NCBI RefSeq assembly: GCF_003665155.1
Contig: NZ_RCFQ01000022.1
Span: 1 to 47,859 of the forward strand
Length of the DNA stretch: 47,859 nt
Source of the DNA: Mariprofundus sp. EBB-1
Lineage (GTDB): Bacteria; Pseudomonadota; Zetaproteobacteria; Mariprofundales; Mariprofundaceae
Direction of reading: 5' to 3'
Under the pieces are notes generated by a model. That model saw nothing but the letters and a program-made list of their open reading frames with translations, had not been told where the DNA came from and made no database searches. Positions 1 through 9,443 of this stretch are shown here, in pieces (position 1 is the first letter of the stretch; each line of letters begins with the position of its first letter). The position numbers and the translations under genes are program-made.

Positions 1-2
1 TA

Positions 3-416
3 CAGGACCTGCTGGTGCGCAGCTGCATGGTGTATGCCTCTGTAGAGCTCACATCCACAGTGCAACGTGATTACCTTGCGCTTGATGCGTCCTTAGCGGG
101 CATGGAGCAGCGCATGTCTTCATTGGGGCAATCGATGCAAGCCAGCAAACATGCCATGTCTGAATTTGCACAGGAGATGCGTGAACTCAAACAGGCTACG
201 CGATTAAGTGAAGATGATGATGAAGTATTTAAAGCGATTGCTGTTCATCGTCATTACGCCAAAGTACTGCGTTATGAGTTAAGTCTTCAAAAACAGTTGG
301 CGAATTTTAAACAGCGCTTGTTGATGGCGATGGGATTTCAGCCAAAGAATAATCAAGATCAGATCGATTCCATGAAGAACAATGCAAGCAAAACAGATCA
401 AAAAACCGAGCTCTGA
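3..416 (+). CDS. C-terminal part of an unknown protein, cut by the window edge
   Basis: The reading frame is open from the first complete codon at base 3, so the gene starts upstream; the GTG at 15 is only the first possible start inside the window. The visible 138 residues are strongly helical and look like coiled coil (repeated Gln/Met/Ala/Ser, a stretch around MEQRMSSLGQSMQASKHAMS, then Lys/Gln-rich C terminus). No transmembrane segment or catalytic motif is visible in this part. It ends 2 bases before the vWA-like membrane protein, so the two are very likely co-transcribed. A MotA/TolQ/ExbB-like channel partner would fit a downstream protein with one N-terminal membrane helix, but nothing seen here proves it. 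Confidence 0.7.
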   Translation, partial: QDLLVRSCMVYASVELTSTVQRDYLALDASLAGMEQRMSSLGQSMQASKHAMSEFAQEMRELKQATRLSEDDDEVFKAIAVHRHYAKVLRYELSLQKQLANFKQRLLMAMGFQPKNNQDQIDSMKNNASKTDQKTEL

Positions 417-418
417 TC

Positions 419-1201
419 ATGCGCACGCGTAATAATCAGGAGACAGGATCGATTTACGAAGTCTTTTCAGATATGGCGTTGTTAATGCTCGCAGCATTTA
501 TCTTTATTCTGGCCATGATTTTGATGGTCTCGAAAATGCAGGGTAATGGCGATTCTGAACTGGACAAAGCAGCCATCGCTTCGCTTGAAGATTCACTGGC
601 GAAGTCTAATGCGCGTAATGTTGAACTGATGCAGGAGATGAACACGCTGGTTGGTGCCGATAGTGAACAGCAGATGAATAAGGTGCTGGCATCGGCAGGA
701 TTTGGTGTTGGTCAGGGCCGCAAAGACTTTGAGTTGATGGTGCAGGGGTTACGTGCCTTGCCGGGTAAAGATCTGCATCTGGTCATTGATGCTACAGGAT
801 CGATGCATGGTGCTACCTCATTTTTGATTCCGATACTGCGCGTGATTGCAATCAGGTCGGGTAAGAAACTGGCTGCAGTAAGCTGGTATGCGGACAAGAA
901 AACCAATACTGCAACAGGCTCCATGGGCGCAATGTTTGATCAACTGATGCAGGAGGCTCCCTTTAGCGGTAGTGATGAGACCATTGGTCATACCTTTGAT
1001 GCGATTGCGCAAAACTCACCTACACCGGGTGCTTATTTGCTCATTGGTGATGAACCACCTACCGATACGGTACATTATCATACCATTCCAGCACCAGTAT
1101 TTACCTTACCATTGGGTAGCAGTGATTCGAGCACCAAAGTGGCATATCAGAAAATCGCTGAAACATCCGGTGGCCGCATGCTAGAGCTAAGGTTCCATTA
1201 A
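419..1201 (+). CDS. Membrane-anchored von Willebrand factor A-like protein
   Basis: The 260-residue protein has a short cytoplasmic start, one hydrophobic helix at about residues 17-37, a helical linker at 45-75, and a C-terminal domain from about 117. That domain opens with LHLVIDATGSM, in which D124-A-T126-G-S128 resembles the MIDAS metal site (DxSxS) of vWA domains, with Thr in the middle position. The single-helix start followed by a linker recalls the topology of MotB/ExbD-like proteins, but I do not see a peptidoglycan-binding OmpA motif. It starts 2 bases after the upstream gene. Role is unknown; a force-transducing or assembly role with the upstream partner is a guess. Confidence 0.75.
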   Translation: MRTRNNQETGSIYEVFSDMALLMLAAFIFILAMILMVSKMQGNGDSELDKAAIASLEDSLAKSNARNVELMQEMNTLVGADSEQQMNKVLASAGFGVGQGRKDFELMVQGLRALPGKDLHLVIDATGSMHGATSFLIPILRVIAIRSGKKLAAVSWYADKKTNTATGSMGAMFDQLMQEAPFSGSDETIGHTFDAIAQNSPTPGAYLLIGDEPPTDTVHYHTIPAPVFTLPLGSSDSSTKVAYQKIAETSGGRMLELRFH

Positions 1202-1225
1202 CAGAGTTTACGCAAGAGATGTCTG

Positions 1226-1285
1226 GAGGGTGAGGCAAACATCCTGTGGTGACATGCGTATGAATCATACGATCGCCCTCTTTTA
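1226..1285. terminator. Possible bidirectional terminator between convergent genes
   Basis: GAGGGTG at 1226-1232 can pair with CGCCCTC at 1274-1280 (seven pairs, one G-U), followed by TTTTA on the plus strand. Inside the loop lies a second perfect hairpin, CGTATGA-A-TCATACG (1256-1270). It sits between the plus-strand vWA-like gene and the minus-strand pgl gene, where a terminator is expected. The long loop and short T tract make it only moderately convincing. Confidence 0.4.
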
Positions 1286-1302
1286 GATAACAGTTGAGCT
1301 TC

Positions 1303-1956
1303 TTAAAGGGTGCTATGCCACTCACTATTGGCAATCATCACCGGAAACGATTCACCTAAACGTATTCGTTCAAACACATCGCGCTTTCCCTCACCTGTCA
1401 CCATGATAATGCGTTCATGTGCAGCATGAAGCGTACTGTAACCCAGTGATACACGTTGAGGAGGTGGCTTTGGTGCATTGAATACAGGCACAACCGGACG
1501 CTCATCAGCGAGAGCGGGATTATCAGGAAAAAGGCTGCAGGTATGTCCATCCTCGCCCATGCCACATAATACCAGATCAAGGCAGGGGATAGCTGCCAAT
1601 TCTTCAGCATACATGGTGGCGGCTTGATCAGGGCCAAGCTCAGCAGCTATGCGGTGGATGTGATGAGACGGGATGTTCACATAGTTTAATAGCGCTTGAT
1701 CAGCCATCAGATCGTTTCGTTCTGCATCACCGACAGGCAGACAGCGTTCATCACCAAACCAGATATGGAGATTGTTCCAGGCGATATCAGCATCACGCAG
1801 CAAGGTATAACAGCAACGTGGCGTTGTTCCACCGGCCAGAGCCAGATGAAATACACCGCGAGCAGCAATGGCTGATGATGCAGCCTCTATGATGCGACCT
1901 GCTACAGCGTGCGCTACAGCATCGTTGTTTTCATGGTGGATGAGATTTTCAAGCAT
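1303..1956 (-). CDS. pgl: 6-phosphogluconolactonase
   Basis: Hydrolyses 6-phosphogluconolactone to 6-phosphogluconate, the second step of the oxidative pentose phosphate pathway, in the cytoplasm. About 217 residues, normal for the DevB/Pgl family. Motifs of the glucosamine-6-phosphate isomerase/Pgl fold are clear: LALAGGTTPR near residue 40, IWFGDERCLP near 66-75, and LVLCGMGEDGHTCSLFP near 128-145. The chosen ATG at 1956 overlaps the end of zwf by 8 bases (ATGCTTGA); a GTG at 1965 in the same frame would add three residues. No strong ribosome site is visible for either, which fits translational coupling to zwf. Last gene of the gnd-zwf-pgl operon. Confidence 0.93.
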   Translation of the reverse strand: MLENLIHHENNDAVAHAVAGRIIEAASSAIAARGVFHLALAGGTTPRCCYTLLRDADIAWNNLHIWFGDERCLPVGDAERNDLMADQALLNYVNIPSHHIHRIAAELGPDQAATMYAEELAAIPCLDLVLCGMGEDGHTCSLFPDNPALADERPVVPVFNAPKPPPQRVSLGYSTLHAAHERIIMVTGEGKRDVFERIRLGESFPVMIANSEWHSTL

Positions 1957-3469
1957 GCTTTGCACTCAAATTACGCCAATCGCCTTCACAATCATGCATA
2001 AGCTCCTGCATGCCATCGATGTCCATAGTACCTGCGGTATATGTTGAAATGGAGGCGTCTTCAGCAGCCCAGGCTTTCATAATCGGCTCAACAATGCGCC
2101 AAGACTCTTCCACTTCGTCAGCACGCGAGAACAGGCCCGCTTCACCAAGTAGTACATCATGAAATAGTGTTTCATAGGCTTCCGGCATACCTGAACCATC
2201 CATGCCATAACTTGCATCGAGTTGAACAGCACGTAAGTCGGTTGAGAGGCCTGGTTGTTTGGCTGTCATACTAAGTAGCATACCTTCATCAGGTTGCAGA
2301 CGGAAAATCAGTTCGTTATTGAGTACATTGCCATCATGCAGGTCAAACAAGGTTTGTGGTGGTGCTTTGAAGCGAATACATATTTCTGACACGCGGTCAG
2401 GTAATGCTTTGCCGGTACGCAATAAAAATGGCACACCCTGCCAGCGCCAGTTATCAACATGGAATTTTACTGCTGCAAATGTTTCAGTATTGGAGTCGGC
2501 AGCAACACCTGCTTCATCACGATAGGCTGGAATATCCACACCACCGGCATTGCCTGCATCATATTGGGCACGCACCGCAATATTCTTGACCTGATCGACA
2601 GATATACGCCGGATAGCGCGTAATACTTTCATTTTTTCATCACGCACATCATCGGCATCCAATGTAAGTGGTGCTTCCATGGCTACCAAGGTTAAGACCT
2701 GTAAGAGATGACTTTGAATCATGTCTTTCAGGGCACCTGATGTTTCATAATAACCGGCGCGATAACCGATCCCCAGTGTTTCAGATACGGAAATTTGTAC
2801 ATGATCGATAAAGTTGCGGTTCCATAACGGCTCTAACACCGAATTGGCAAAGCGGAATACCATCAGGTTTTGCACCGACTCTTTGCCTAGATAATGATCA
2901 ATACGATAGATCTGCGATTCATTAAAATAGTGCTGCAGGCTTTGATTCAGATCCTGAGCGCTCTGCAAATCCATGCCGAATGGTTTTTCAACCACGATGC
3001 GGCGAAAACCATCAGCTTCATCGGCTAAGCCGGCAGCTTTGAGGTTTTTAGCTACACACTCATACCAGGAAGGGGGAATTGCCAGATAGAACAGAGCATT
3101 CTTTTTTCCACCTTGCTCATGTAATGCTTCAGCTAGACGCTGATACATCTCAGGGTCAGCCAGATCACCATTAACCAGGTCAAGTTTGTGTGAAATACGC
3201 TGCCATGAACGTGGATTCAAAATCGCATCAGGGAAATACTGTAACAACTGGTCATGCACATAATTGATCCAGTGCGATTTGGTCCAGTTGTTACGTAAAG
3301 CACCGATGATCCGCGAATGCGGACCAAGCAGATTCCAGCGATGCATATGCGCCAGTGCAGGAAGCAATTTACGTTTACTCAGGTCACCGGATGCACCAAA
3401 GATTACGATGTTGGCAGGTTCAGCCTGCTCACTCCCTATAATGGAAGCAAATTTATCATCGCGCGCCAT
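1949..3469 (-). CDS. zwf: Glucose-6-phosphate 1-dehydrogenase
   Basis: Oxidises glucose-6-phosphate to 6-phosphogluconolactone with NAD(P)+, the entry step of the oxidative pentose phosphate pathway. The 506 residues match the usual length. Visible motifs are the Rossmann turn GASGDL at 25-30, EKPFG at 161-165 and the active-site signature RIDHYLGKE at 189-197. Its ATG overlaps the gnd stop codon by one base (TAATG), so translation is coupled, and its own end overlaps pgl. The neighbours leave little doubt about function; cofactor preference cannot be read from the sequence. Confidence 0.97.
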   Translation of the reverse strand: MARDDKFASIIGSEQAEPANIVIFGASGDLSKRKLLPALAHMHRWNLLGPHSRIIGALRNNWTKSHWINYVHDQLLQYFPDAILNPRSWQRISHKLDLVNGDLADPEMYQRLAEALHEQGGKKNALFYLAIPPSWYECVAKNLKAAGLADEADGFRRIVVEKPFGMDLQSAQDLNQSLQHYFNESQIYRIDHYLGKESVQNLMVFRFANSVLEPLWNRNFIDHVQISVSETLGIGYRAGYYETSGALKDMIQSHLLQVLTLVAMEAPLTLDADDVRDEKMKVLRAIRRISVDQVKNIAVRAQYDAGNAGGVDIPAYRDEAGVAADSNTETFAAVKFHVDNWRWQGVPFLLRTGKALPDRVSEICIRFKAPPQTLFDLHDGNVLNNELIFRLQPDEGMLLSMTAKQPGLSTDLRAVQLDASYGMDGSGMPEAYETLFHDVLLGEAGLFSRADEVEESWRIVEPIMKAWAAEDASISTYTAGTMDIDGMQELMHDCEGDWRNLSAKHA

Positions 3470-4395
3470 TAAGCGTCCGATTTATCTGCTGGCTTAATAG
3501 GGTGGCCTCCAAAACCGGCGCGTTGAGCATTTACGATTTTACCAGCAAACGCATCTTTTTGACGGCTACGGAAACGCATCTGCAAAGCCAGTGTCATGAC
3601 AGGTGTTGGAATACCCAGATCAATGGCTTCATTGGCAGTCCAGCGTCCCTCACCGGAATCATCCATCCAGTCGGATAGAGAAGAGAGATCTCCATCCTGT
3701 TCAAGCGCATCACCGGTAAGATCGAGCAACCATGAACTTACCACTGAACCATGTTGCCAGACACGTGAAATCTGATGCATATCCAGGTCAAACTCTTCTT
3801 TGGCTTTCATCAATTCAAAGCCTTCGGCAAACGCCTGCATCATGCCGTATTCCATGCCGTTATGAACCATCTTCACAAAATGTCCGGAACCAATTGGTCC
3901 CATATGGCCCCAGCCCTGACCATCATTAGAAGCAAGTGTAGTCAACGCAGGTGCAATCAGATCAATAGCATTTTGTTCGCCGCCAATCATTAACGAATAA
4001 CCGTTTTGCAGCCCCCATACACCGCCCGAGGTACCACAGTCGGCAAATAAGATACCTTTTTCAGCCAGCTCAGCACCACGGCGCTGTCCTTCTTTGTAGT
4101 TGGAGTTGCCACCATCAATAATCAGATCACCTGGTTCAAGACCTGCTTTCAATAGGTTTTCAATGCTCGCATCCACAAATTGATGCGGAACCATCACCCA
4201 GAGTACACGCGGGGAAGGGAGCTGTGCGATCACATCCTCTAAACTCTGCGCTGCACTGACAGCATCAAATTCCTGAGCCAGAGCTAAACCGGGTGCCGTA
4301 TCGACATCATAAGCGACCACTTCATGTTCGCCCTGCATCAAACGTTTCACCATATTGCCGCCCATGCGACCTAAACCAATCATTGCCAACTTCAT
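3469..4395 (-). CDS. gnd: 6-phosphogluconate dehydrogenase, decarboxylating, short form
   Basis: Converts 6-phosphogluconate to ribulose-5-phosphate and CO2. At 308 residues it belongs to the short form (YqeC/GndA-like), not the roughly 470-residue E. coli type. N-terminal nucleotide-binding motif GLGRMG at 7-12, substrate-binding IDGGNSN at 93-99, CGTSGG at 120-125, and catalytic Lys in HFVKMVHNG (K175). Many short-form enzymes prefer NAD+, which is family knowledge and not shown here. A good ribosome site (AGGAGT) lies 6 bases before the ATG. It is the first gene of the gnd-zwf-pgl operon; no edd or eda gene (Entner-Doudoroff) is present nearby. Confidence 0.95.
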   Translation of the reverse strand: MKLAMIGLGRMGGNMVKRLMQGEHEVVAYDVDTAPGLALAQEFDAVSAAQSLEDVIAQLPSPRVLWVMVPHQFVDASIENLLKAGLEPGDLIIDGGNSNYKEGQRRGAELAEKGILFADCGTSGGVWGLQNGYSLMIGGEQNAIDLIAPALTTLASNDGQGWGHMGPIGSGHFVKMVHNGMEYGMMQAFAEGFELMKAKEEFDLDMHQISRVWQHGSVVSSWLLDLTGDALEQDGDLSSLSDWMDDSGEGRWTANEAIDLGIPTPVMTLALQMRFRSRQKDAFAGKIVNAQRAGFGGHPIKPADKSDA

Positions 4396-4570
4396 TGCTG
4401 ACTCCTTTTATCACTACAATCATTCTTAAAAGCTCACCATAGTAAGCGGGCGACATCTTACTCTCTCTAGCCGTGAGAAACATCGTTAATCATCGCAGGG
4501 TAAATAATTACGATGCTATTACTGCTCCCAGAGAGGGCTAATGGTGGAGAGATATGCTTCCATGGCATGT

Positions 4571-6262
4571 TCAGGTTTGAAAATATTGATGAAGCGGTGC
4601 GAGCTGGTTCTCATAATGTTGCCAATGCGCTACGGATTTTTGATGCATGGGTTCTCGTACCTGAAGTACGCTTGCCGTGGATACTGGGCCTGTTCCTTGA
4701 TGCGAATTCAGGCACGCATTAGACCATTCAAGGTTGCAGGCTTGCAATATTTTCCGCAGAACGGGTTCAGGCGTGCTTACAAGCTCTTCATACCCTACCT
4801 CAAGCATAACGCCTGCGGGCAGCACTGAACGCCAGTGTTGCATGATGCGTTGATAGCGTGCGTATTGGCGACCCAACTCATCAAGATCAAATGAGTAGTA
4901 CACAGAAGAACTGAAATTTTCCCTGAACATGGAAAGGCAGGTCGCCATTGGTTCGCGTCGAATATGGATAATGCGTGCATGGGGTAGGGCTTTGGCAATG
5001 ACTCCGGCATAGAGGTAGTTGATCAGTCCCTTATCAATGACGCGGCCAGCAGCGCTATATTCATCTGTTAAGCGGCGCTCATATTCATGACCGATAGCCA
5101 GTAATTCACTATTATTTAACGTACTAAGTAGCTCAATCAGTGTGTTATTGCGCACTTTATGATGGCGGCCAATCATTGATTGGGGAATAGCATCAGTCTC
5201 TCCGACTGTTTGAAGTGCCGGATGACGGGATAGTGCTTGCTCAAGCAGGGTAGAACCGCATCTAGGCATGCCAATAATAAATATGGGGGTAGCCTGACTG
5301 GCTTGCGTGGGTATGGCGTCATCGAAACATTCTTTGGGAAAGGCGGCGCTGGCAGCTATATGGAGAGACTCCTGTTCGTTTTCATCGTAATTTATAAAAT
5401 GCCTTCGCCGCTGTTGGTTAGCTTTTCTCCAATAGTCAAAGGCTTGTTCATATTGGCCTGTCTTATCAGCAATATGTCCGAGTATAAATGCGGAGGATAT
5501 GCGCTCATAGCTTCCCGGTTGAGATTGCGCGTAAATGCTTTTTAGTTTTGCGAAATGTGTATTTTCCGTATCTGTTGGGAAGTTTGAAAACAGTAGAAGA
5601 AGCGAATCAATATTATTCGGATTTAAGGCCAGTGCTTCATTCAAGCGTTTCATGGCTTCCTCTTTGTTGCCATGCTGAGATAAATTTATGGCCATATTGT
5701 AGAGAATTTCATCATTGTTCGGGGCTAGGGTATGTGCCTTCTCCATCAATGCCATGGAGGTTTCAGTGTTTATTAGATAGTTGTGAATATGGGCTAATTT
5801 TTGGATGATATCCACATCACGTGGGAAAAGTTGTGATGCTTTTTCATACATTTCAAGAGCGTGCCGAAGCTCTCCCATGAGCTCCAAGGCGGTAGCATAG
5901 CCAAATAGTGCTTCGTATGAGCGAGGAGATTGGGCCAATACTTGCTTATACAGTATGGCAGCATTCTCTTCCTGATTTCCCATTAGCATACTGCCGGCCA
6001 GATTGGTCTTGAATTCAAGTCGTTTAGGGGCAGCCTGGCTGGCACGGGTAAGCCAATCAATAGCCAAGGGAAAATCTGACTTTCTAATGGCGACCAGACC
6101 ACGGACATACATGGTATCAGGAAAGTTTTTATATTCGTCATCGGCCCGGGAGCATAAGCTCTGTGCTGTTTCCAACTGACCTTGAGCGATTGCATTCATG
6201 GCTTGAGCAGAGAGAGCGGCCAGTCGGCGCTTTTTGTTATTGGATATTTTTTTGATCGCCAT
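4571..6262 (-). CDS. TPR-repeat sulfotransferase
   Basis: A 563-residue two-part protein. Residues about 15-225 form tetratricopeptide repeats (for example ALFGYATALELMGELRHALE and EILYNMAINLSQHGNKEEAM). Residues about 325-560 form a PAPS-dependent sulfotransferase domain: the 5'-phosphosulfate loop is GMPRCGSTLLEQ at 331-342 (Cys where Ser is more common), and the 3'-phosphate site is RIIHIRREPMATCLSMF. The C-terminal block TASVLQVREPMHQKS is typical of TPR-sulfotransferases. Substrate unknown; relatives act on proteins or polysaccharides. No PAPS synthesis gene is adjacent. A ribosome site AGAGGTG precedes the ATG. It stands alone between gnd and pepN on the same strand, so it may be its own unit. 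Confidence 0.9.
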   Translation of the reverse strand: MAIKKISNNKKRRLAALSAQAMNAIAQGQLETAQSLCSRADDEYKNFPDTMYVRGLVAIRKSDFPLAIDWLTRASQAAPKRLEFKTNLAGSMLMGNQEENAAILYKQVLAQSPRSYEALFGYATALELMGELRHALEMYEKASQLFPRDVDIIQKLAHIHNYLINTETSMALMEKAHTLAPNNDEILYNMAINLSQHGNKEEAMKRLNEALALNPNNIDSLLLLFSNFPTDTENTHFAKLKSIYAQSQPGSYERISSAFILGHIADKTGQYEQAFDYWRKANQQRRRHFINYDENEQESLHIAASAAFPKECFDDAIPTQASQATPIFIIGMPRCGSTLLEQALSRHPALQTVGETDAIPQSMIGRHHKVRNNTLIELLSTLNNSELLAIGHEYERRLTDEYSAAGRVIDKGLINYLYAGVIAKALPHARIIHIRREPMATCLSMFRENFSSSVYYSFDLDELGRQYARYQRIMQHWRSVLPAGVMLEVGYEELVSTPEPVLRKILQACNLEWSNACLNSHQGTGPVSTASVLQVREPMHQKSVAHWQHYENQLAPLHQYFQT

Positions 6263-6334
6263 AGTTCACCTCTGATGAAAAAAATTTATACCATTAAATG
6301 TTTGGAAATATTATCCCGATAATAGCTCTGCCGA

Positions 6335-8968
6335 TCAGTCTAGGCTTTTCGTGACGATCTCGAACACATCACCAGAGATGCCTGAACTATCGGCAATGCG
6401 TTGCAGCTGATTGCGCATCAATGCACTGCGTTTATGCTCCAGGCGTTTCCATGGCATCAGTGCGCGTACCATGCGCGAGGCCACCTGGGGGTTCAGTTTG
6501 TCCAAAGCCAAGACCTGTTCGGCGATAAACGCATAACCACTACCATCTTCAGCATGGAAGCCGGCCGGGTTGCGCATAGCGAAGCTGCCAATCAGAGCTC
6601 GCACCTTGTTCGGATTATGCAGGTCGAACTTATCATGTGTCATGAGTGATTTTACCTGCGCTAATGTGTTTGGCAATGCGGATGAGGCTTGCACGGAAAA
6701 CCACTTATCCATGACATTGGCATCATCAGTCCAACGCTCTTCAAAGCTGGAAAGGGCAGCTTCCCGTTCCGGGCAATCACAATCAACCAGAGCAGAGAGG
6801 GCGGCATATTGATCGGTCATATTTGAGCTTTCAGTAAACTGTTGATGCATTAGTGAAATGGTTGATGCATCGTTCAATGTCGAGAGATATGACAGGCATA
6901 CATTCTTGAGTTTACGCTGCTGCATGGCCGTATCACTCAGTTCGTCTGATGCCTGAGAGAGTGCGTGATACAGGCGCTCGAATTCACCGCGCAGGTTCGT
7001 GGCAATGAAGTGACGTAAGCTTTCACGTGTTACATGAATCTGGCCGGGGTCAGCAGGCGTGCTAGCTTCGGCAATATCTGACTCTGAAGGTAACATCAGT
7101 GCTTCAGCTTTAAGGGCCGGATCAAGACTTTCATCTTGCAGCAGATGGCGGAAGGCTGTTGTTATACGGGTATCCGGTGTGGTCTTATGATCCAGCATGG
7201 CTTGCATGCTGCTCATGGCTAGCCGTTGTGCTGCCGCCCAGCGATTAAATGCATCGCTATCGTGCTGCATCAAAAAGGCATCGTCATCGGCACTGTATGG
7301 GTAGTCGAGTTGAATGGGAGCCGAGAAGCCGCGTAGCAGCGATGGCAAGGGCTTTTCTGTTACGTTAACAAACCGGAATGATTGCTCGGCTTCAGTGATG
7401 ATGAGTGTGCGTTCAGTGGATGCTGCTGTTTGTTCATCTGCTAGTTGTAAGGCCTGTTCTGAGCCGTCGGGCAGCAGCAGTGCCATGGTTAATGGAATCA
7501 GGTAGGGCTGCTTGTCATGCTGGCCGGGGCTATCCGTACAGTGTTGTGAGCAGTGTAGGGAACAGATTTGTTGCTGCCGATCATATTCCAACCGCACAGT
7601 CAGTGTCGGTGTGCCTGCCTGATCATACCAACGCTGCATTTGTGCAAGATCAGCTATATTAGTATCAGCATTGGCATCATGCATAGCAGCAAGGAAATCT
7701 TCAGTAGTGACAGCCTGACCATCATGGCGCTCAAAATAGAGATCCATGCCCGCTCTGAAGCCTTCAACGCCCAATAGACTCTGATACAGACGTACCACTT
7801 CCGCGCCTTTTTCATAGACGGTGACGGTATAGAAATTATTGATCTCCATATAAGAGGCAGGGCGAATCGGGTGTGCCATGGGGCTAGCGTCTTCGGCAAA
7901 CTGATGGGTGCGCAAGAGGCGCACATCTTCAATGCGTTTGACGGCTCTTGAGTGCATATCGGCGGTGAATTCCTGATCTCTGAATACGGTCAATCCCTCT
8001 TTCAGGCTGAGCTGGAACCAGTCGCGGCAGGTGACACGATTGCCAGTCCAATTATGGAAATATTCATGGCCAATAACCGCCTCAATAGCGATATAATCAT
8101 TGTCGGTAGCTGATTCCGGGCTGGCAAAGACAAGGCGTGAGTTGAATACATTCAGCCCCTTATTTTCCATTGCTCCCATATTAAAATCATCAACGGCTAC
8201 GATCATGAACAGATCAAGATCGTATTCGAGCCCGAAACGTTGCTCATCCCAGCGCATGGCCCGTTTTAATGAGGCCATGGCGTGGCCGCATTGATCAATA
8301 TGATGCGCTTCGGTGAAAATACGCAGGGTGACAGCGCGATTTGAGGCGGTGGTAAAAGAGTCTTCAAAACAGGAGAGATCACCTGCAACGAGGGCAAATA
8401 GGTAACAGGGTTTGGCAAACGGATCATGCCATTCGGCCCAGTGCAGATTGTTTTCCAGTCTTCCCTGACCGGTTGGGTTGCCATTGGAGAGCAGTACAGG
8501 ATTGGTTGTTTTGTCAGCAATGATGGTGACTTTAAAGGGGGCCATTACATCGGGGCGATCCTGATAATAGGTGATGCGGCGGAATCCCTGCGCTTCACAT
8601 TGGCTGCAATAATTACCACCGGAGCGATACAGGCCTTCAAGTGCTGTGTTCTCCTGCGGGTTGATGCGGGTGGTGATCTCCAGTTCAAATGTATCAGGGG
8701 TGTTGGCGATGTTCAGGCCTTGTGCATGCAGATGATAGTCATGTTGATCCAGCGCAAGACCATTCAGTTTGATACCGAGTAGATCCATATCATGACCATC
8801 GAGCTTTAACTCTGTTGCAGTGCTGACTTCAGGATTGCGGCGATATTGAACTGTGGAGACAACCTCTGTGGTTGTGGGTTGCAGGGTGAATGTGAGGCAG
8901 ACCTGATCCACCAGATAGGCTGGTGCAAGATAGTCTTTCAGATATATGGTTTGTCTGTGGGTCATCAT
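6335..8968 (-). CDS. pepN: Aminopeptidase N
   Basis: M1-family zinc metallopeptidase that removes N-terminal residues from peptides in the cytoplasm. The 877 residues match the E. coli PepN size. The exopeptidase motif GAMEN is at 265-269, the zinc motif HEYFH at 301-305 and the third ligand Glu in SLKEGLTVFRDQEF at 324. No signal peptide is seen, consistent with cytoplasmic action. The C-terminal helical domain is intact, ending in a normal stop. It lies between the TPR-sulfotransferase and the hotdog-fold gene on the same strand; gaps on either side (72 and 49 bases) leave the operon state open. Confidence 0.97.
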   Translation of the reverse strand: MMTHRQTIYLKDYLAPAYLVDQVCLTFTLQPTTTEVVSTVQYRRNPEVSTATELKLDGHDMDLLGIKLNGLALDQHDYHLHAQGLNIANTPDTFELEITTRINPQENTALEGLYRSGGNYCSQCEAQGFRRITYYQDRPDVMAPFKVTIIADKTTNPVLLSNGNPTGQGRLENNLHWAEWHDPFAKPCYLFALVAGDLSCFEDSFTTASNRAVTLRIFTEAHHIDQCGHAMASLKRAMRWDEQRFGLEYDLDLFMIVAVDDFNMGAMENKGLNVFNSRLVFASPESATDNDYIAIEAVIGHEYFHNWTGNRVTCRDWFQLSLKEGLTVFRDQEFTADMHSRAVKRIEDVRLLRTHQFAEDASPMAHPIRPASYMEINNFYTVTVYEKGAEVVRLYQSLLGVEGFRAGMDLYFERHDGQAVTTEDFLAAMHDANADTNIADLAQMQRWYDQAGTPTLTVRLEYDRQQQICSLHCSQHCTDSPGQHDKQPYLIPLTMALLLPDGSEQALQLADEQTAASTERTLIITEAEQSFRFVNVTEKPLPSLLRGFSAPIQLDYPYSADDDAFLMQHDSDAFNRWAAAQRLAMSSMQAMLDHKTTPDTRITTAFRHLLQDESLDPALKAEALMLPSESDIAEASTPADPGQIHVTRESLRHFIATNLRGEFERLYHALSQASDELSDTAMQQRKLKNVCLSYLSTLNDASTISLMHQQFTESSNMTDQYAALSALVDCDCPEREAALSSFEERWTDDANVMDKWFSVQASSALPNTLAQVKSLMTHDKFDLHNPNKVRALIGSFAMRNPAGFHAEDGSGYAFIAEQVLALDKLNPQVASRMVRALMPWKRLEHKRSALMRNQLQRIADSSGISGDVFEIVTKSLD

Positions 8969-9017
8969 TCATCCTTGGGGTTACAGTGTTGTGTGTTATG
9001 CGTGTTGCAGTGATGCT

Positions 9018-9440
9018 TTATTGCTTGGGTACTTGTAACCACCAATCAATTTCAGCCGTGGCAATGATTTTATCTTCACACATGACATTGACGGGGATTT
9101 TGAAAATGGTTCTGCTGCGTCGCTTCAATATATCGATACACGTTTGCAGAGCGGCTGGATCTACGATTGCTTTTGCCCTGCATTCTTGCATGGCTGGTCG
9201 TTTATATTGAATGGAAGCCTTTTTAACCAGCACAGTAGATTGTGGGAACAGGGGCAGTAGGTTCAGAATAAGGTAATGACCACTGGCAGCTTCGGCTAAA
9301 GCATGAATCACCGAAGCATGCAGGCTGCCTACATGATTAAGCAGACATGGCTGCTGTTTGAGAAAAACTTCGTCGCCATCCCCGCTAGCATCAATTTGTA
9401 GATCAATATGCTGATTAAATGGAAGTTCGGTGATTTGCAT
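9018..9440 (-). CDS. Hotdog-fold thioesterase-like protein (DUF4442/PaaI-like)
   Basis: The 140-residue protein has the pattern of a single hotdog domain: a central stretch NHVGSLHASVIHALAEAASGHYLIL resembling the helix of PaaI/DUF4442 proteins, followed by beta strands ending in IIATAEIDWWLQV. The family includes acyl-CoA thioesterases, but the substrate here is unknown and catalytic residues cannot be assigned with confidence. It starts 3 bases after the fmt stop and is probably the last gene of the long rnf-def-fmt run. Alternative: a non-catalytic acyl-binding protein. Confidence 0.75.
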   Translation of the reverse strand: MQITELPFNQHIDLQIDASGDGDEVFLKQQPCLLNHVGSLHASVIHALAEAASGHYLILNLLPLFPQSTVLVKKASIQYKRPAMQECRAKAIVDPAALQTCIDILKRRSRTIFKIPVNVMCEDKIIATAEIDWWLQVPKQ

Positions 9441-9443
9441 GGC

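Noticed and set aside
419-1201. A Zorya-like or flagellar-stator-like defence or motility pair
   Set aside because: Only the single N-terminal helix is shared; there is no OmpA-type domain, no ZorC/ZorD or flagellar gene, and the partner is incomplete.
5237-5808. Two plus-strand frames of just over 100 residues
   Set aside because: Both are antisense to the TPR-sulfotransferase gene and show no protein-like conservation.
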